Shown in pieces: positions 16,444-24,155 of a stretch of 61,700 bases of DNA. Below the pieces are notes generated by a model that saw only the letters and a list, made by a program, of their open reading frames with translations, was not told the DNA's origin and did no database searches. How positions within the stretch are numbered: the first letter of the stretch is position 1; each line of letters starts with the position of its first letter. A program made the position numbers and the translations under genes. This stretch comes from GCA-002712045 sp028112705 (GTDB lineage: Bacteria; Pseudomonadota; Alphaproteobacteria; Rhodobacterales; Rhodobacteraceae): assembly GCA_028112705.1 (NCBI GenBank), contig JAOGYN010000013.1, forward strand, positions 1-61,700, given 5' to 3'.

Positions 16444-17739
16444 ATGTCTTTAGAAGATTTTTCACTTCCAGAAGGTACTCATACCGTTGTTTTGGGGTTG
16501 GGTGATTTGAATGGAATTATGCGTGGCAAGCGAATTCCTGCAAGTAATTGGGAAAATATATGTAAGAATGGAAACGCCTTATCTGCAGCACTCTTTGCAT
16601 TAGATATGGTATGTGATGTTTGGGATACGCCTTATGTTAATATGGATAATGGGTATCCAGATTTTCATATGTTCCCAATCACTAAGCCAGTCAGTTTGCC
16701 TTGGGAGCCAGGTGTTGCATTAGCATTTGCCCGAGCAGAGGGAATGGATCACAAGCCTTTGCCCATAGATCCTCGGCAGGTATTGATTCGGCAACTTGAG
16801 CGAGCCCAGAAGATGGGAATTGATATCCAGGTTGGAGCAGAGCTTGAATTTTATTTACTAGATCCGGACACTGGCCTTCCAAAAGAAAAAGGCAATGGGG
16901 TTTACAGCTTGGAGAGAGCTGCGGAGTTGGAACATGTTCTAGGGCCAATTAGAAACAACCTTAATGAGATGGGTATACCTGTTGAACAGTCAAATCCAGA
17001 ATATGCAGAAGGCCAGGTAGAAGTTAATATTCGTTATGATGGAGCCTTGTTAGCAGCTGATCGCGTGATTACTTTTCGTAACTTAGTGAAGCAATTAGCA
17101 TTCAGTCATGGGTATAAGGCAACATTTATGGCTAAACCATTTTTTGAACAATCTGGAAGCGGTTTTCATTGTCATTATTCACTTTGGAAAAATGGAAAGA
17201 ATATTTTTGCAAAAGATGGCAAGCTTAGTCAAATAGGAAGATATTTTGTTGGTGGTTTGCAGAAGCGAATGGCAGAATCTTCAATATGTGGAAGTGCCAC
17301 GGTAAATGGTTTTAGACGTAGGCAGCCATACACATTTTGCCCCATTAATACTGCTTGGGGCGTGGATAATAGAACGGTAGGATTAAGAATAATTGAAGGT
17401 TCTGAGAGTGCTACCCGGGTTGAGAAGCGCGATGCGGGAGCTGATTGTAATCCATACTTTCTTATCGCAACTGATATTGCTGCTGGTCTTGATGGTATAG
17501 AAGGAAAAATTGAGCCAGATGAAATGACCGTTGGCAATGCTTATGAATCTAAAACAGCAGAACCAATACCTACAGACTTGAGAGATGCAATCGAACTTGC
17601 GCGTGGTTCAGATTGGCTTCGTAAAGTGATTGGTGATGATTTATGTGAAATAGCATTGCAACAAAGCGAACGTGAATTGGAATTATTCTCACAGCAGGTG
17701 ACCGCATTTGAATTAGATCGGTATAGGGATGTTTTTTAA
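16444..17739 (+). CDS. Glutamine-synthetase-family gamma-glutamyl amine ligase (PuuA/GmaS-like)
   Basis: A 431-residue GS-fold ligase. Metal and nucleotide motifs are intact: GAELEFYLLD, PEYAEGQVEVN, GSGFHCHYSLW, NRTVGLRI and ESATRVEKRDAGADCNPY. The N-terminal DLNGIMRGKRIP recalls PuuA-type gamma-glutamylpolyamine synthetases rather than housekeeping GlnA, and the adenylylation tyrosine motif of GlnA is not evident. Relatives couple glutamate to methylamine, putrescine or ethanolamine. It is the first gene of the BMC operon and shares one base with the BMC-P gene (TAATG), so it is part of the metabolosome pathway. The amine substrate is not determined by sequence. It may act in the cytosol before encapsulation. 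Confidence 0.85.
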   Translation: MSLEDFSLPEGTHTVVLGLGDLNGIMRGKRIPASNWENICKNGNALSAALFALDMVCDVWDTPYVNMDNGYPDFHMFPITKPVSLPWEPGVALAFARAEGMDHKPLPIDPRQVLIRQLERAQKMGIDIQVGAELEFYLLDPDTGLPKEKGNGVYSLERAAELEHVLGPIRNNLNEMGIPVEQSNPEYAEGQVEVNIRYDGALLAADRVITFRNLVKQLAFSHGYKATFMAKPFFEQSGSGFHCHYSLWKNGKNIFAKDGKLSQIGRYFVGGLQKRMAESSICGSATVNGFRRRQPYTFCPINTAWGVDNRTVGLRIIEGSESATRVEKRDAGADCNPYFLIATDIAAGLDGIEGKIEPDEMTVGNAYESKTAEPIPTDLRDAIELARGSDWLRKVIGDDLCEIALQQSERELELFSQQVTAFELDRYRDVF

Positions 17740-18035
17740 TGAAAATTGGTAAAATTACTGGGCATGTAAATGCCACTGCGAAGGATCCAAAGCTAGTTGG
17801 ATTGAAAACCCTTATAGCTGATATTGTGGATAGTGACGGTGTGACTTTATCACCTGCAATGGTTGTAGTTGACACTTGCGGTGCAGGCGTTGGGGACACA
17901 GTTTTAATTACGATGGGGTCAGCCGCGAGAATGCCTTCGGCAGTTACTGGTGCTCCAGTAGATGCGTCGATCGTTGCAATAGTAGAACAAATTTATAATT
18001 CAAAACAAATAAACAACCAAAAGAAGGAAAAATAA
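17739..18035 (+). CDS. Bacterial microcompartment vertex protein, BMC-P (EutN/CcmL family)
   Basis: A 98-residue pentameric shell protein that caps the twelve vertices of the polyhedron. Family features are the N-terminal KIGKITGHVNAT, the central VVVDTCGAGVGDTVLI, and GSAARMP followed by PVDASIVAIVE, the EutN/CcmL core. The last 14 residues (QINNQKKEK) are a charged tail. It is translationally coupled to the ligase gene upstream and followed after one base by the BMC-H gene. It is the only BMC-P gene in the window. Confidence 0.93.
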   Translation: MKIGKITGHVNATAKDPKLVGLKTLIADIVDSDGVTLSPAMVVVDTCGAGVGDTVLITMGSAARMPSAVTGAPVDASIVAIVEQIYNSKQINNQKKEK

Positions 18036-18036
18036 A

Positions 18037-18345
18037 ATGGCTAAATCAATTCAGAGTCAAATGGCGCTTGGTATGATTGAAACACGAGGGTTAGTAGCAT
18101 CAATTGAAGCTGCTGATGCAATGGTAAAAGCGGCTAGCGTTACAATAGTTGGGCAAACCAAAAATGGTGGAGGACTGATTTCGACACTTGTACGGGGTGA
18201 AGTTGGGGCTGTGAAGGCTGCGACTGATGCCGGTGCTACTTCAGCAAATAAGGTAGGAGAAGTTGTGTCAGTTCATGTTATTGCGCGACCACATGATGAG
18301 CTAGAAGCTTTAATTGATGCTTTAGGTAGCGGTGGTGCAGAATAG
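18037..18345 (+). CDS. Bacterial microcompartment hexameric shell protein, BMC-H
   Basis: A 102-residue single-domain BMC protein. It opens with ALGMIETRGLVASIEAADAM and continues with VRGEVGAVKAATDAGA, both close to PduA/EutM/CcmK facet proteins. The C-terminus VHVIARPHDELEALI is also standard. It would form most of the shell facets. The short tail after the fold is Gly/Ala-rich. Only one BMC-H gene is seen, so the facets would be built from a single hexamer type plus the BMC-T trimer. Confidence 0.96.
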   Translation: MAKSIQSQMALGMIETRGLVASIEAADAMVKAASVTIVGQTKNGGGLISTLVRGEVGAVKAATDAGATSANKVGEVVSVHVIARPHDELEALIDALGSGGAE

Positions 18346-18395
18346 AGTTTTGCAAACTGTTTTTCTATACTCTTTAAGTCTGAAAGGTTTGTAAA

Positions 18396-19595
18396 ATGAG
18401 CTCTGGTTTTGATGAATTTACCGAGGCGGTATCTAAATCCACAACCAAAAAGCCAGTTATTGAAAGTAAATCATTTTCTCGTATAGCTGTTTTAGGTGGT
18501 GGAGCTGATGCTAGGTTAATTGCGGCTCTATGCTTGTCAGAGGGTGCAGAAGTAAAATTATTTTCCGCTTATGGAGAGGAATTGTCGACATTAAGATCTT
18601 CAAGTGGCGTAACGCTCAGAGGAGCTGGCCCAGTTGGAACATATCATGTTGATAGAGAAGATGGCCCGTCCATACGCACTACTGCAGAATTAGATGGGGC
18701 AGTTACTGACGCAGAATTAATATTTTTAACAGGTCCGGTGCACAAGCAGAGGACTTATTCAATGGTTCTTGCTGACCATTTAAAAGATGGTCAAGTTTTA
18801 GTGGTTGCACCTGGAAGATCTTTGGGTGCGTTAGAGACTGCTTGGTTGTTAAGGATTGGTGGCTGCACTGCTGACGTTACTATCGTTGAGGCGCAAGGGT
18901 TGCCCTATTGGTATGATGAGGCAGGTTCTATTTTAACTTTATCTCAAGTGGCACCCATGCCAGCAGCAACATTGCCAAGTGGTCGTCCCGAAATTTTAAG
19001 TGCTCTTAAGAAATATTTTCCAAATTTGGTTATGTTTGATAGTGTTTTGGGTTCTGGGTTTTCAGATGGGTCAGCTTTGGTTGAAGTGCCTACATTGTTG
19101 ATGGGGGGGCCATCGCTTCAAAGTGGTGCTGCTTCGATTCCAATGGGTGGTCAGTATCTTGAAAATAACCGTACTTTTGCCTCTCTTATAGGTCCTGCAC
19201 ACAAAGCAGTTATTTCGAAGTTAACTGAAGAGCGCCATTTGGTAGCGAAATCATTTGGTATTCGTAATTTACCTTCTTCTGACGAAATGATTGATACTTA
19301 TGGTGGTAGTTTGAGAGGTGATTATAGTCGTCCCATTCCATCACACAAAATGTCTAAATCTTTATTGAGATGTGGTGTTATTGGATCATTAGTTCCACTA
19401 AAATCTGCTGGAAATATTGCTAATATCCAAGTTCCAGTCACAACCGCTATAATTACTTTGGCTTCTAGTGTCTTAGGTGCTGACGTCTCGGCGGCTGGTA
19501 GGCGATTGGAGGCGATTGGAATAGACTCGGGTGATATTGATACGGCTAGACGTGCAATGGACGCAATCGCAACAGGGGAAAAATATGGACGCTGA
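18396..19595 (+). CDS. Octopine/nopaline dehydrogenase-family protein with altered active site, BMC-associated
   Basis: A 399-residue protein with a Rossmann domain starting near residue 27 (IAVLGGGADARLIAAL) and the alpha-helical domain of the octopine dehydrogenase family (GSLVPLKSAGNIANIQVP and AAGRRLEAIGI near the end). Typical members have an N-x-x-HP motif with the catalytic His, and an ED pair near the LVP motif. Here residues 231-246 read VPTLLMGGPSLQSGAA with no His, and the ED pair is replaced. It may have changed substrate or lost opine chemistry. Residues 1-25 (SGFDEFTEAVSKSTTKKP) form an extra tail of a short helix plus polar linker, which could be an encapsulation peptide. The stop overlaps the aldehyde dehydrogenase start by 11 bases. 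Confidence 0.75.
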   Translation: MSSGFDEFTEAVSKSTTKKPVIESKSFSRIAVLGGGADARLIAALCLSEGAEVKLFSAYGEELSTLRSSSGVTLRGAGPVGTYHVDREDGPSIRTTAELDGAVTDAELIFLTGPVHKQRTYSMVLADHLKDGQVLVVAPGRSLGALETAWLLRIGGCTADVTIVEAQGLPYWYDEAGSILTLSQVAPMPAATLPSGRPEILSALKKYFPNLVMFDSVLGSGFSDGSALVEVPTLLMGGPSLQSGAASIPMGGQYLENNRTFASLIGPAHKAVISKLTEERHLVAKSFGIRNLPSSDEMIDTYGGSLRGDYSRPIPSHKMSKSLLRCGVIGSLVPLKSAGNIANIQVPVTTAIITLASSVLGADVSAAGRRLEAIGIDSGDIDTARRAMDAIATGEKYGR

Positions 19596-20964
19596 TTTAA
19601 AATCAATCGCTGCAGCTCGACGTTGTGCTGAAACTGCATTTGAGGCTTACCGCCAGTTTTTGGGTACAGACCCAAGCAGAGTAGATGCTATTGTTGATGC
19701 TATGGCTAATGCGATTGAGCCCGAGGTTAATCGAATTGTTGAGCTTGCTGTTGCTGAAACTGGTTATGGAAATGCTAAAGATAAACGAATAAAAGATATG
19801 TTTAATGCGGTGTCTGTGGCAGATTATTTGCGTGATGTAACTACTTTAGGCATGCTTTGGAAAGATGATGCTACTAAGGTTGCTGCATTTGGAGAACCTA
19901 TGGGGCTTGTGGCAGCGCTAATCCCTGTCACTAATCCTACGTCTACAATTATTTATAAAGTTTTGTCCGCAGTAAAAGCTGGTAATGCAATAGTATGCGC
20001 GCCACATCCAAGAGCCTTACGTTGTGGTTTAGAGGTAACTAGACTTTTAGCTAATGTTGCTGAGCAAATGGGAGCACCTAAAGGCTTAATTCAATGTTTA
20101 GAACATGTCACAATTCAGGGAACAGCTGAATTGATGAGTCATAAAAGAACTTCAGTAGTAATGGCCACAGGTGGCCCAGCCATGGTTAAAGCAGCGTATT
20201 CTTCTGGAAAGCCTACTCTGGCAGTAGGGGCTGGTAATGTACCGTGTTATGTTAATAAGTCGAAAGCAAATGATATTGCAGAAGTTGCTGAGCAAATTGT
20301 TGTTTCCAAGAGCTTTGATTACGGCACAGCTTGTGTCTCAGAGCAAGCAGTGGTTGTTGATAAAGAAATAGCGAGAGAATTGCGTAATGAGTTAAAACTT
20401 AAGGGTGCTTATTTTTGTACTCCAGCTGAATCTGATAGATTGGCGAAGGTTATCTTTCTTGGGAAGCAACGAATGAATCCTGATAGAGTTGGTCAGTCAC
20501 CAGAAGTTTTAGCAGGATTAGCTCAATTCTCAATTCCGCCAAAAACAAGAATCTTAGTTTCGGAAGAAACCGAAATAGGATGGCATAGGCCCCTATCTGC
20601 TGAGAAGTTGAATCCGGTGTTGGCATTTTATGTAGCAAATAATGAGGAACATGCACTGGAATTATCGAATAATATCGCAAAATTTGAAGGTTGGGGTCAT
20701 TCGTCTGTTGTTCATTCTAATGATCCTCAGGTTGTGGCGAAGTTTGCTAGTATTCCTACGGGTAGGGTCTTGGTAAACACACCAGCTATTTTAGGGGGTA
20801 TGGGATACTCTACTGACTTAGAACCAAGCTTCATGCTTGGTACTGGAACTTGGTCTGGTTCAATAACATCAGATAATGTTACTGCTCTTCATTTAATTAA
20901 CATAAAGCGTGTTGCATACGAAAGTCGGCCTTGGCGTGATATATATGAAGAGTATGGAGAATAA
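19585..20964 (+). CDS. CoA-acylating aldehyde dehydrogenase, BMC core enzyme type
   Basis: The start is ATG 19585 (MDADLKSIAA), which gives 459 residues. An upstream ATG lies inside the octopine-dehydrogenase-like gene and is unlikely. The catalytic Cys250 sits in SFDYGTACVSEQAVV, the pattern of CoA-acylating enzymes (PduP/EutE and sulfoacetaldehyde dehydrogenase types). PVTNPTSTIIYK and ATGGPAMVKAAYSSGKP are cofactor-binding segments. The reaction is aldehyde + CoA + NAD+ to acyl-CoA + NADH. This is the defining catabolic step of metabolosomes, in which the toxic aldehyde is held inside the shell. The chain length or substituent of the aldehyde cannot be read from the sequence. No obvious separate encapsulation peptide is visible. 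Confidence 0.9.
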   Translation: MDADLKSIAAARRCAETAFEAYRQFLGTDPSRVDAIVDAMANAIEPEVNRIVELAVAETGYGNAKDKRIKDMFNAVSVADYLRDVTTLGMLWKDDATKVAAFGEPMGLVAALIPVTNPTSTIIYKVLSAVKAGNAIVCAPHPRALRCGLEVTRLLANVAEQMGAPKGLIQCLEHVTIQGTAELMSHKRTSVVMATGGPAMVKAAYSSGKPTLAVGAGNVPCYVNKSKANDIAEVAEQIVVSKSFDYGTACVSEQAVVVDKEIARELRNELKLKGAYFCTPAESDRLAKVIFLGKQRMNPDRVGQSPEVLAGLAQFSIPPKTRILVSEETEIGWHRPLSAEKLNPVLAFYVANNEEHALELSNNIAKFEGWGHSSVVHSNDPQVVAKFASIPTGRVLVNTPAILGGMGYSTDLEPSFMLGTGTWSGSITSDNVTALHLINIKRVAYESRPWRDIYEEYGE

Positions 20965-20966
20965 AG

Positions 20967-21590
20967 ATGAGCGATATAACAATACGTGCATTAATACAGA
21001 TAGATAATTTACAACCTAAGTTTGCTGCTTACAATGGCGCAACTGTTCAGGGGTCAGTTCCGCTATCTGGTGACACTATCTTAATTGGTGAGTTTGCACC
21101 TGGAAACGGTGTGTTCACTTTAATAGATAAAGCTTTAAAAGCTAGTTCCGTTGAGGCAACTAGCCAGTTAGTTGAAAGAGAATTTGGTTTTTTTATTTTA
21201 CGTTCACCGTCGAACGCTGAAATCAGTGCTGCCAGAGATTCAATTCTGTCTGAACTAGGTGCGTCAATGACAGATCGGGTTAAGCCGAAAGTAGCAACCA
21301 CTCAAATAATAACATCTGTTGAGCCTTATCAAGCACAATTACTTAATAAATGGCGTAAAGGTTCACTTTTGGTGCCAGGTCAAACCTTGGGAATTATCGA
21401 ATGTGAGCCTGCTGCATATATTTCTATAGCTGCTAATGAAGCTGAAAAAGCGGCTGATATAGATATTGTTGAAGTAAGAGCAGTCGGTCGGTTTGGTCGT
21501 TTATTTATTTCGGGTTCAGAGAATTCTGTTCAAACGGGAATTGAAGCTGCGATTGAAGCAATTGAATCGGTTGATGGTAAGGTTATTTAA
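20967..21590 (+). CDS. Tandem-domain microcompartment shell protein, BMC-T
   Basis: A 207-residue protein with two BMC domains. The first covers about residues 5-95 (IRALIQIDNLQPKFAAY, EREFGFFILRS) and the second about 113-205 (LVPGQTLGIIECEPAAYIS, VEVRAVGRFGRLFISG). Such proteins form pseudohexameric trimers, often with larger gated pores for cofactors. With one BMC-H and one BMC-P the set is complete for a closed shell. Two bases separate it from the aldehyde dehydrogenase gene, and TAATG couples it to the malate-dehydrogenase-like gene. Confidence 0.88.
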   Translation: MSDITIRALIQIDNLQPKFAAYNGATVQGSVPLSGDTILIGEFAPGNGVFTLIDKALKASSVEATSQLVEREFGFFILRSPSNAEISAARDSILSELGASMTDRVKPKVATTQIITSVEPYQAQLLNKWRKGSLLVPGQTLGIIECEPAAYISIAANEAEKAADIDIVEVRAVGRFGRLFISGSENSVQTGIEAAIEAIESVDGKVI

Positions 21591-22777
21591 TGTCTGAAAA
21601 TCGAGTAATCGGATCTGAGCATATTGAAGACGCGCGACAGCGTGGACGCTTGGTTTTTGAGATCTTACCTGGTGATATTGTAACAAGTTTAGCGAAAGAA
21701 ACAGCAAGCCGAGTAGGGATAGAATTAATTGATGGCCCAATTGAAAAACCATTAATCGCTAGAACAGATGGTAAAACATCAATGGGACGTAGCCTTTACC
21801 GCCGGTCGCCAAAATGGATGGCTCCAGATAAAAAAATTTCGACTAGAGCTTTAAGATTTTCAAAAATCTCAATTGTAGGTGCTGGGGGCGTGGGTGCGAA
21901 CATTTCACATTTGGCCGCGAATATGGATTTATCTGATGAAATTGTGATTATTGATATTGTGCCAGGATTAGCTGCTGCGAATGCATTGGACTTAAATCAT
22001 GCGAGTGGCATAACTCGATCAAGCACTAGAATTTTGGGTGGTGAAAATTTAGACTTAATTAATGGGTCGGAGGTGGTGATTGTAACAGCGGGCCGTGCTC
22101 GAACGCCTGGGATGACGAGAAATGACTTAATTAACATTAATAAGCGAGTTATCCAATCTACGGCGGAAACAATAAAACAGCAGTCACCAGAGGCTATTGT
22201 AATTGTTGTAACAAATCCATTGGATGAAATGACGATGGAAATGTTAACAGCCACTGGTTTTCCTCGCGAACGTGTTTTGGGAATGGCAGGAACACTTGAT
22301 AGCAGTAGGTTTAGAAGATCTTTAGCAATGGCAGCTGGTGTAAAAACAGCTGATGTTGAAGCAATTACCCTTGGAAGTCATGGAGATGAAATGGCGCCAA
22401 TTATATCTCATGCAAAAATAAAGGGCCGATCATTGGAGAAATTTCTATCTAGTGAGGAGATAGCAGCATGTTCGAAAGATGCAATTACTGGTGGTGGGCA
22501 AGTCGTTGCATTGAAAAAAATGGGCTCTGCTACGATTGCGCCAGCGCATGCCTCGATTGAAATACTCAATCATATTAGAGGAGCAAAGAGCGGTTCAGTG
22601 CCAGTATCAGTTATGTTAGATGGTGAGTTTGGGTTAAATAATGTAGTTTTGGGAGTGCCAGCTTTTCTTGGCTTCAAAGGATTGGTATCAGTTGAAGAGA
22701 TTAAACTATCGCCAATTGAGATGAAGGCGTTGCATGATTCAGCAGACGCAATACGAAATCGCCTAGGTTTGAAATGA
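21590..22777 (+). CDS. Malate/lactate dehydrogenase-like enzyme with EutQ-like N-terminal extension
   Basis: A 395-residue protein. From about residue 91 it is a complete NAD-dependent LDH/MDH: GAGGVGA (97-103), AGRARTPGMTR with Arg171 and Arg177, TNPLD, LDSSR with Asp237 and Arg240, and GSHGDEM with His264. An Arg at position 171 is the malate-type choice where lactate enzymes have Gln. The first 55 residues (IGSEHIEDARQRGRLVFEIL, then PGDIVTSLAKETASRVGIEL) do not belong to this family. They resemble the N-terminal segment of EutQ and other metabolosome proteins, followed by a linker of about 35 residues. This suggests targeting to, or assembly with, the shell. It may recycle NADH from the aldehyde dehydrogenase by reducing a 2-oxo acid. 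Confidence 0.85.
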   Translation: MSENRVIGSEHIEDARQRGRLVFEILPGDIVTSLAKETASRVGIELIDGPIEKPLIARTDGKTSMGRSLYRRSPKWMAPDKKISTRALRFSKISIVGAGGVGANISHLAANMDLSDEIVIIDIVPGLAAANALDLNHASGITRSSTRILGGENLDLINGSEVVIVTAGRARTPGMTRNDLININKRVIQSTAETIKQQSPEAIVIVVTNPLDEMTMEMLTATGFPRERVLGMAGTLDSSRFRRSLAMAAGVKTADVEAITLGSHGDEMAPIISHAKIKGRSLEKFLSSEEIAACSKDAITGGGQVVALKKMGSATIAPAHASIEILNHIRGAKSGSVPVSVMLDGEFGLNNVVLGVPAFLGFKGLVSVEEIKLSPIEMKALHDSADAIRNRLGLK

Positions 22778-23190
22778 GTGTAAAGACATTTAAATCAGGT
22801 GGGCGTTTAGAAGGAGTTGGAAGTTATTCGCGTGCGAAAAGAATTGGGCCATTTGTATATGTCGCTGGTACAACAGCAATTGAGCCAAGTGGAAAATTAC
22901 ACGCACCCAATGATACTTATGCGCAATCAATATATATATTCCGAAGAATTGAAGAGGCTTTAAAAGCTGTTGGTGCTGATATGAAACATGTAGTCCGTAC
23001 GACGGCCTATATGACTGATATGGCTCTTGGTGGTGCTGAATTTGTAAAGGCTCATGGAGAAATTTTCAAAGATATTAACCCAGTAACAGCCGGTGTGGAA
23101 GCTGGGTTGACTACGCCTGGCATGATGGTTGAAATTTCAGTTGACGCAGTAGTGCATGATAGCGATGGAAACATCGAAATGAACAAATGA
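22774..23190 (+). CDS. RidA/YjgF-family protein without the usual deaminase arginine
   Basis: A 138-residue Rid-family trimer subunit (VYVAGTTAIEPSGKL, VVRTTAYMTDMA, VEISVDAVVHD). In RidA an Arg in the P-x-R-S segment binds the imine or enamine carboxylate. Here the segment is NPVTAGVEAGLTTPG with no Arg, so classical 2-iminoacid deamination is doubtful and it belongs to another Rid subgroup. It overlaps the malate-dehydrogenase-like gene by four bases, and operon position ties it to the pathway. A Rid protein is sensible next to an amine oxidase, which generates imines. No shell-targeting tail is evident. Confidence 0.85.
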   Translation: MSVKTFKSGGRLEGVGSYSRAKRIGPFVYVAGTTAIEPSGKLHAPNDTYAQSIYIFRRIEEALKAVGADMKHVVRTTAYMTDMALGGAEFVKAHGEIFKDINPVTAGVEAGLTTPGMMVEISVDAVVHDSDGNIEMNK

Positions 23191-23212
23191 GGAATAACAT
23201 AAAGGATTTTTT

Positions 23213-23998
23213 ATGAGTATTAATATAAAAGATAAAATAGCTATAGTGACGGGTGCTAGCCGTGGTATTGGTGAAGGAATTGCTAAAATTTTTGCAAATG
23301 AAGGTGCTACAGTTATTTGTGCAGCTCGGACAATTGTTGATGGCGAACGAGTCGTGAAATCAATAAATGAAAATGGTGGATCTGCAATTTTTATTCAAGC
23401 TGACATACGCTTAGAGGAGGACTGCACTAGACTCGTGCATAGTGTTATTGAAAAATATGGTCGGTTAGATATTATGTGCCATAATGCCGGGATATATCCT
23501 GACGAACTTATGGAAGAAATGTCTATAGAAACATGGGATAATACAATTAATACAAATTTAAAATCGTGTTTTTTATTAACTAAACCTTGTATTAATGTTA
23601 TGCGCACTCAAAAATCTGGACGTATATTATTCACATCTTCTATAACTGGCCCAAATGTTGCACAGGCCAGTCTTTCAGCATATTCCGCTAGTAAAGGTGG
23701 CGTAAATGCATTTATAAAGGCTGCGTCGTTAGAATTGGCGAAAGATGGAATAACAGTAAATGCTGTAAGCCCTGGTAACATAGTTACCGAAAGTATGATG
23801 AATTTATATGGTGAAGATGGTGCAAAAGAAATAGCTAAAGTTGTGCCAACTGGTAAACTTGGTGACACAGATGATATTGGCTATGCTATGGTTTACCTTG
23901 CTTCTGATCAGGCTAAATTTGTGACGGGCCAAGCCATCGTGGTCGATGGTGGGCAAATTTTACCTGAAGATCCAGACTCATTTCTTCGTAATGAGTAA
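23213..23998 (+). CDS. Short-chain dehydrogenase/reductase, last gene of the BMC operon
   Basis: A 261-residue classical SDR: TGASRGIGEGIA near residue 14, NAG at NAGIYPDEL, catalytic Ser (LFTSSITGPN), YSASKGGVNAF, and C-terminal VDGGQILPEDP. FabG/UcpA-like sequences of this kind oxidise secondary alcohols or reduce ketones. It could make or remove the alcohol form of the pathway intermediate. It ends just before a double stem-loop terminator, so it closes the nine-gene operon that begins at 16444. Confidence 0.87.
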   Translation: MSINIKDKIAIVTGASRGIGEGIAKIFANEGATVICAARTIVDGERVVKSINENGGSAIFIQADIRLEEDCTRLVHSVIEKYGRLDIMCHNAGIYPDELMEEMSIETWDNTINTNLKSCFLLTKPCINVMRTQKSGRILFTSSITGPNVAQASLSAYSASKGGVNAFIKAASLELAKDGITVNAVSPGNIVTESMMNLYGEDGAKEIAKVVPTGKLGDTDDIGYAMVYLASDQAKFVTGQAIVVDGGQILPEDPDSFLRNE

Positions 23999-24009
23999 TT
24001 TGCAATTAT

Positions 24010-24055
24010 AGGCTCCTGAGGGCCTTTATTTGATAAATGTTGGTCTATCAAATAA
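24010..24055 (+). terminator. Tandem stem-loops after the BMC operon
   Basis: The first hairpin is AGGCTC-CTGA-GGGCCT (24010-24025), followed by TTATTT. The second is a perfect 10-base inverted repeat TTATTTGATA/TATCAAATAA (24026-24035 and 24046-24055). Together they separate the BMC operon from the ABC importer operon, which has its own operator. Confidence 0.65.
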
Positions 24056-24127
24056 TATTTATCCTCATTTATATTTATATTATTATATTCAAATTTAATA
24101 ATATTGACTCATGACTATTCATATGGT

Positions 24128-24143
24128 CTGTATACAGTATACA
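24128..24143. promoter_or_regulatory. GntR operator directly before the importer operon
   Basis: CTGTATACAGTATACA is identical to 11157-11172 before glxB. It ends at the first base of the AAAGGAGG ribosome-binding site of the binding-protein gene (24143-24150), so a bound regulator would sit over the very start of the message or act as a roadblock. Confidence 0.75.
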
Positions 24144-24155
24144 AAGGAGGATTTT

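Noticed and set aside
11220..17739. Complete N-methylglutamate pathway for methylamine
   Set aside because: No MgdABCD dehydrogenase subunits are present, and a CoA-acylating aldehyde dehydrogenase does not fit formaldehyde.
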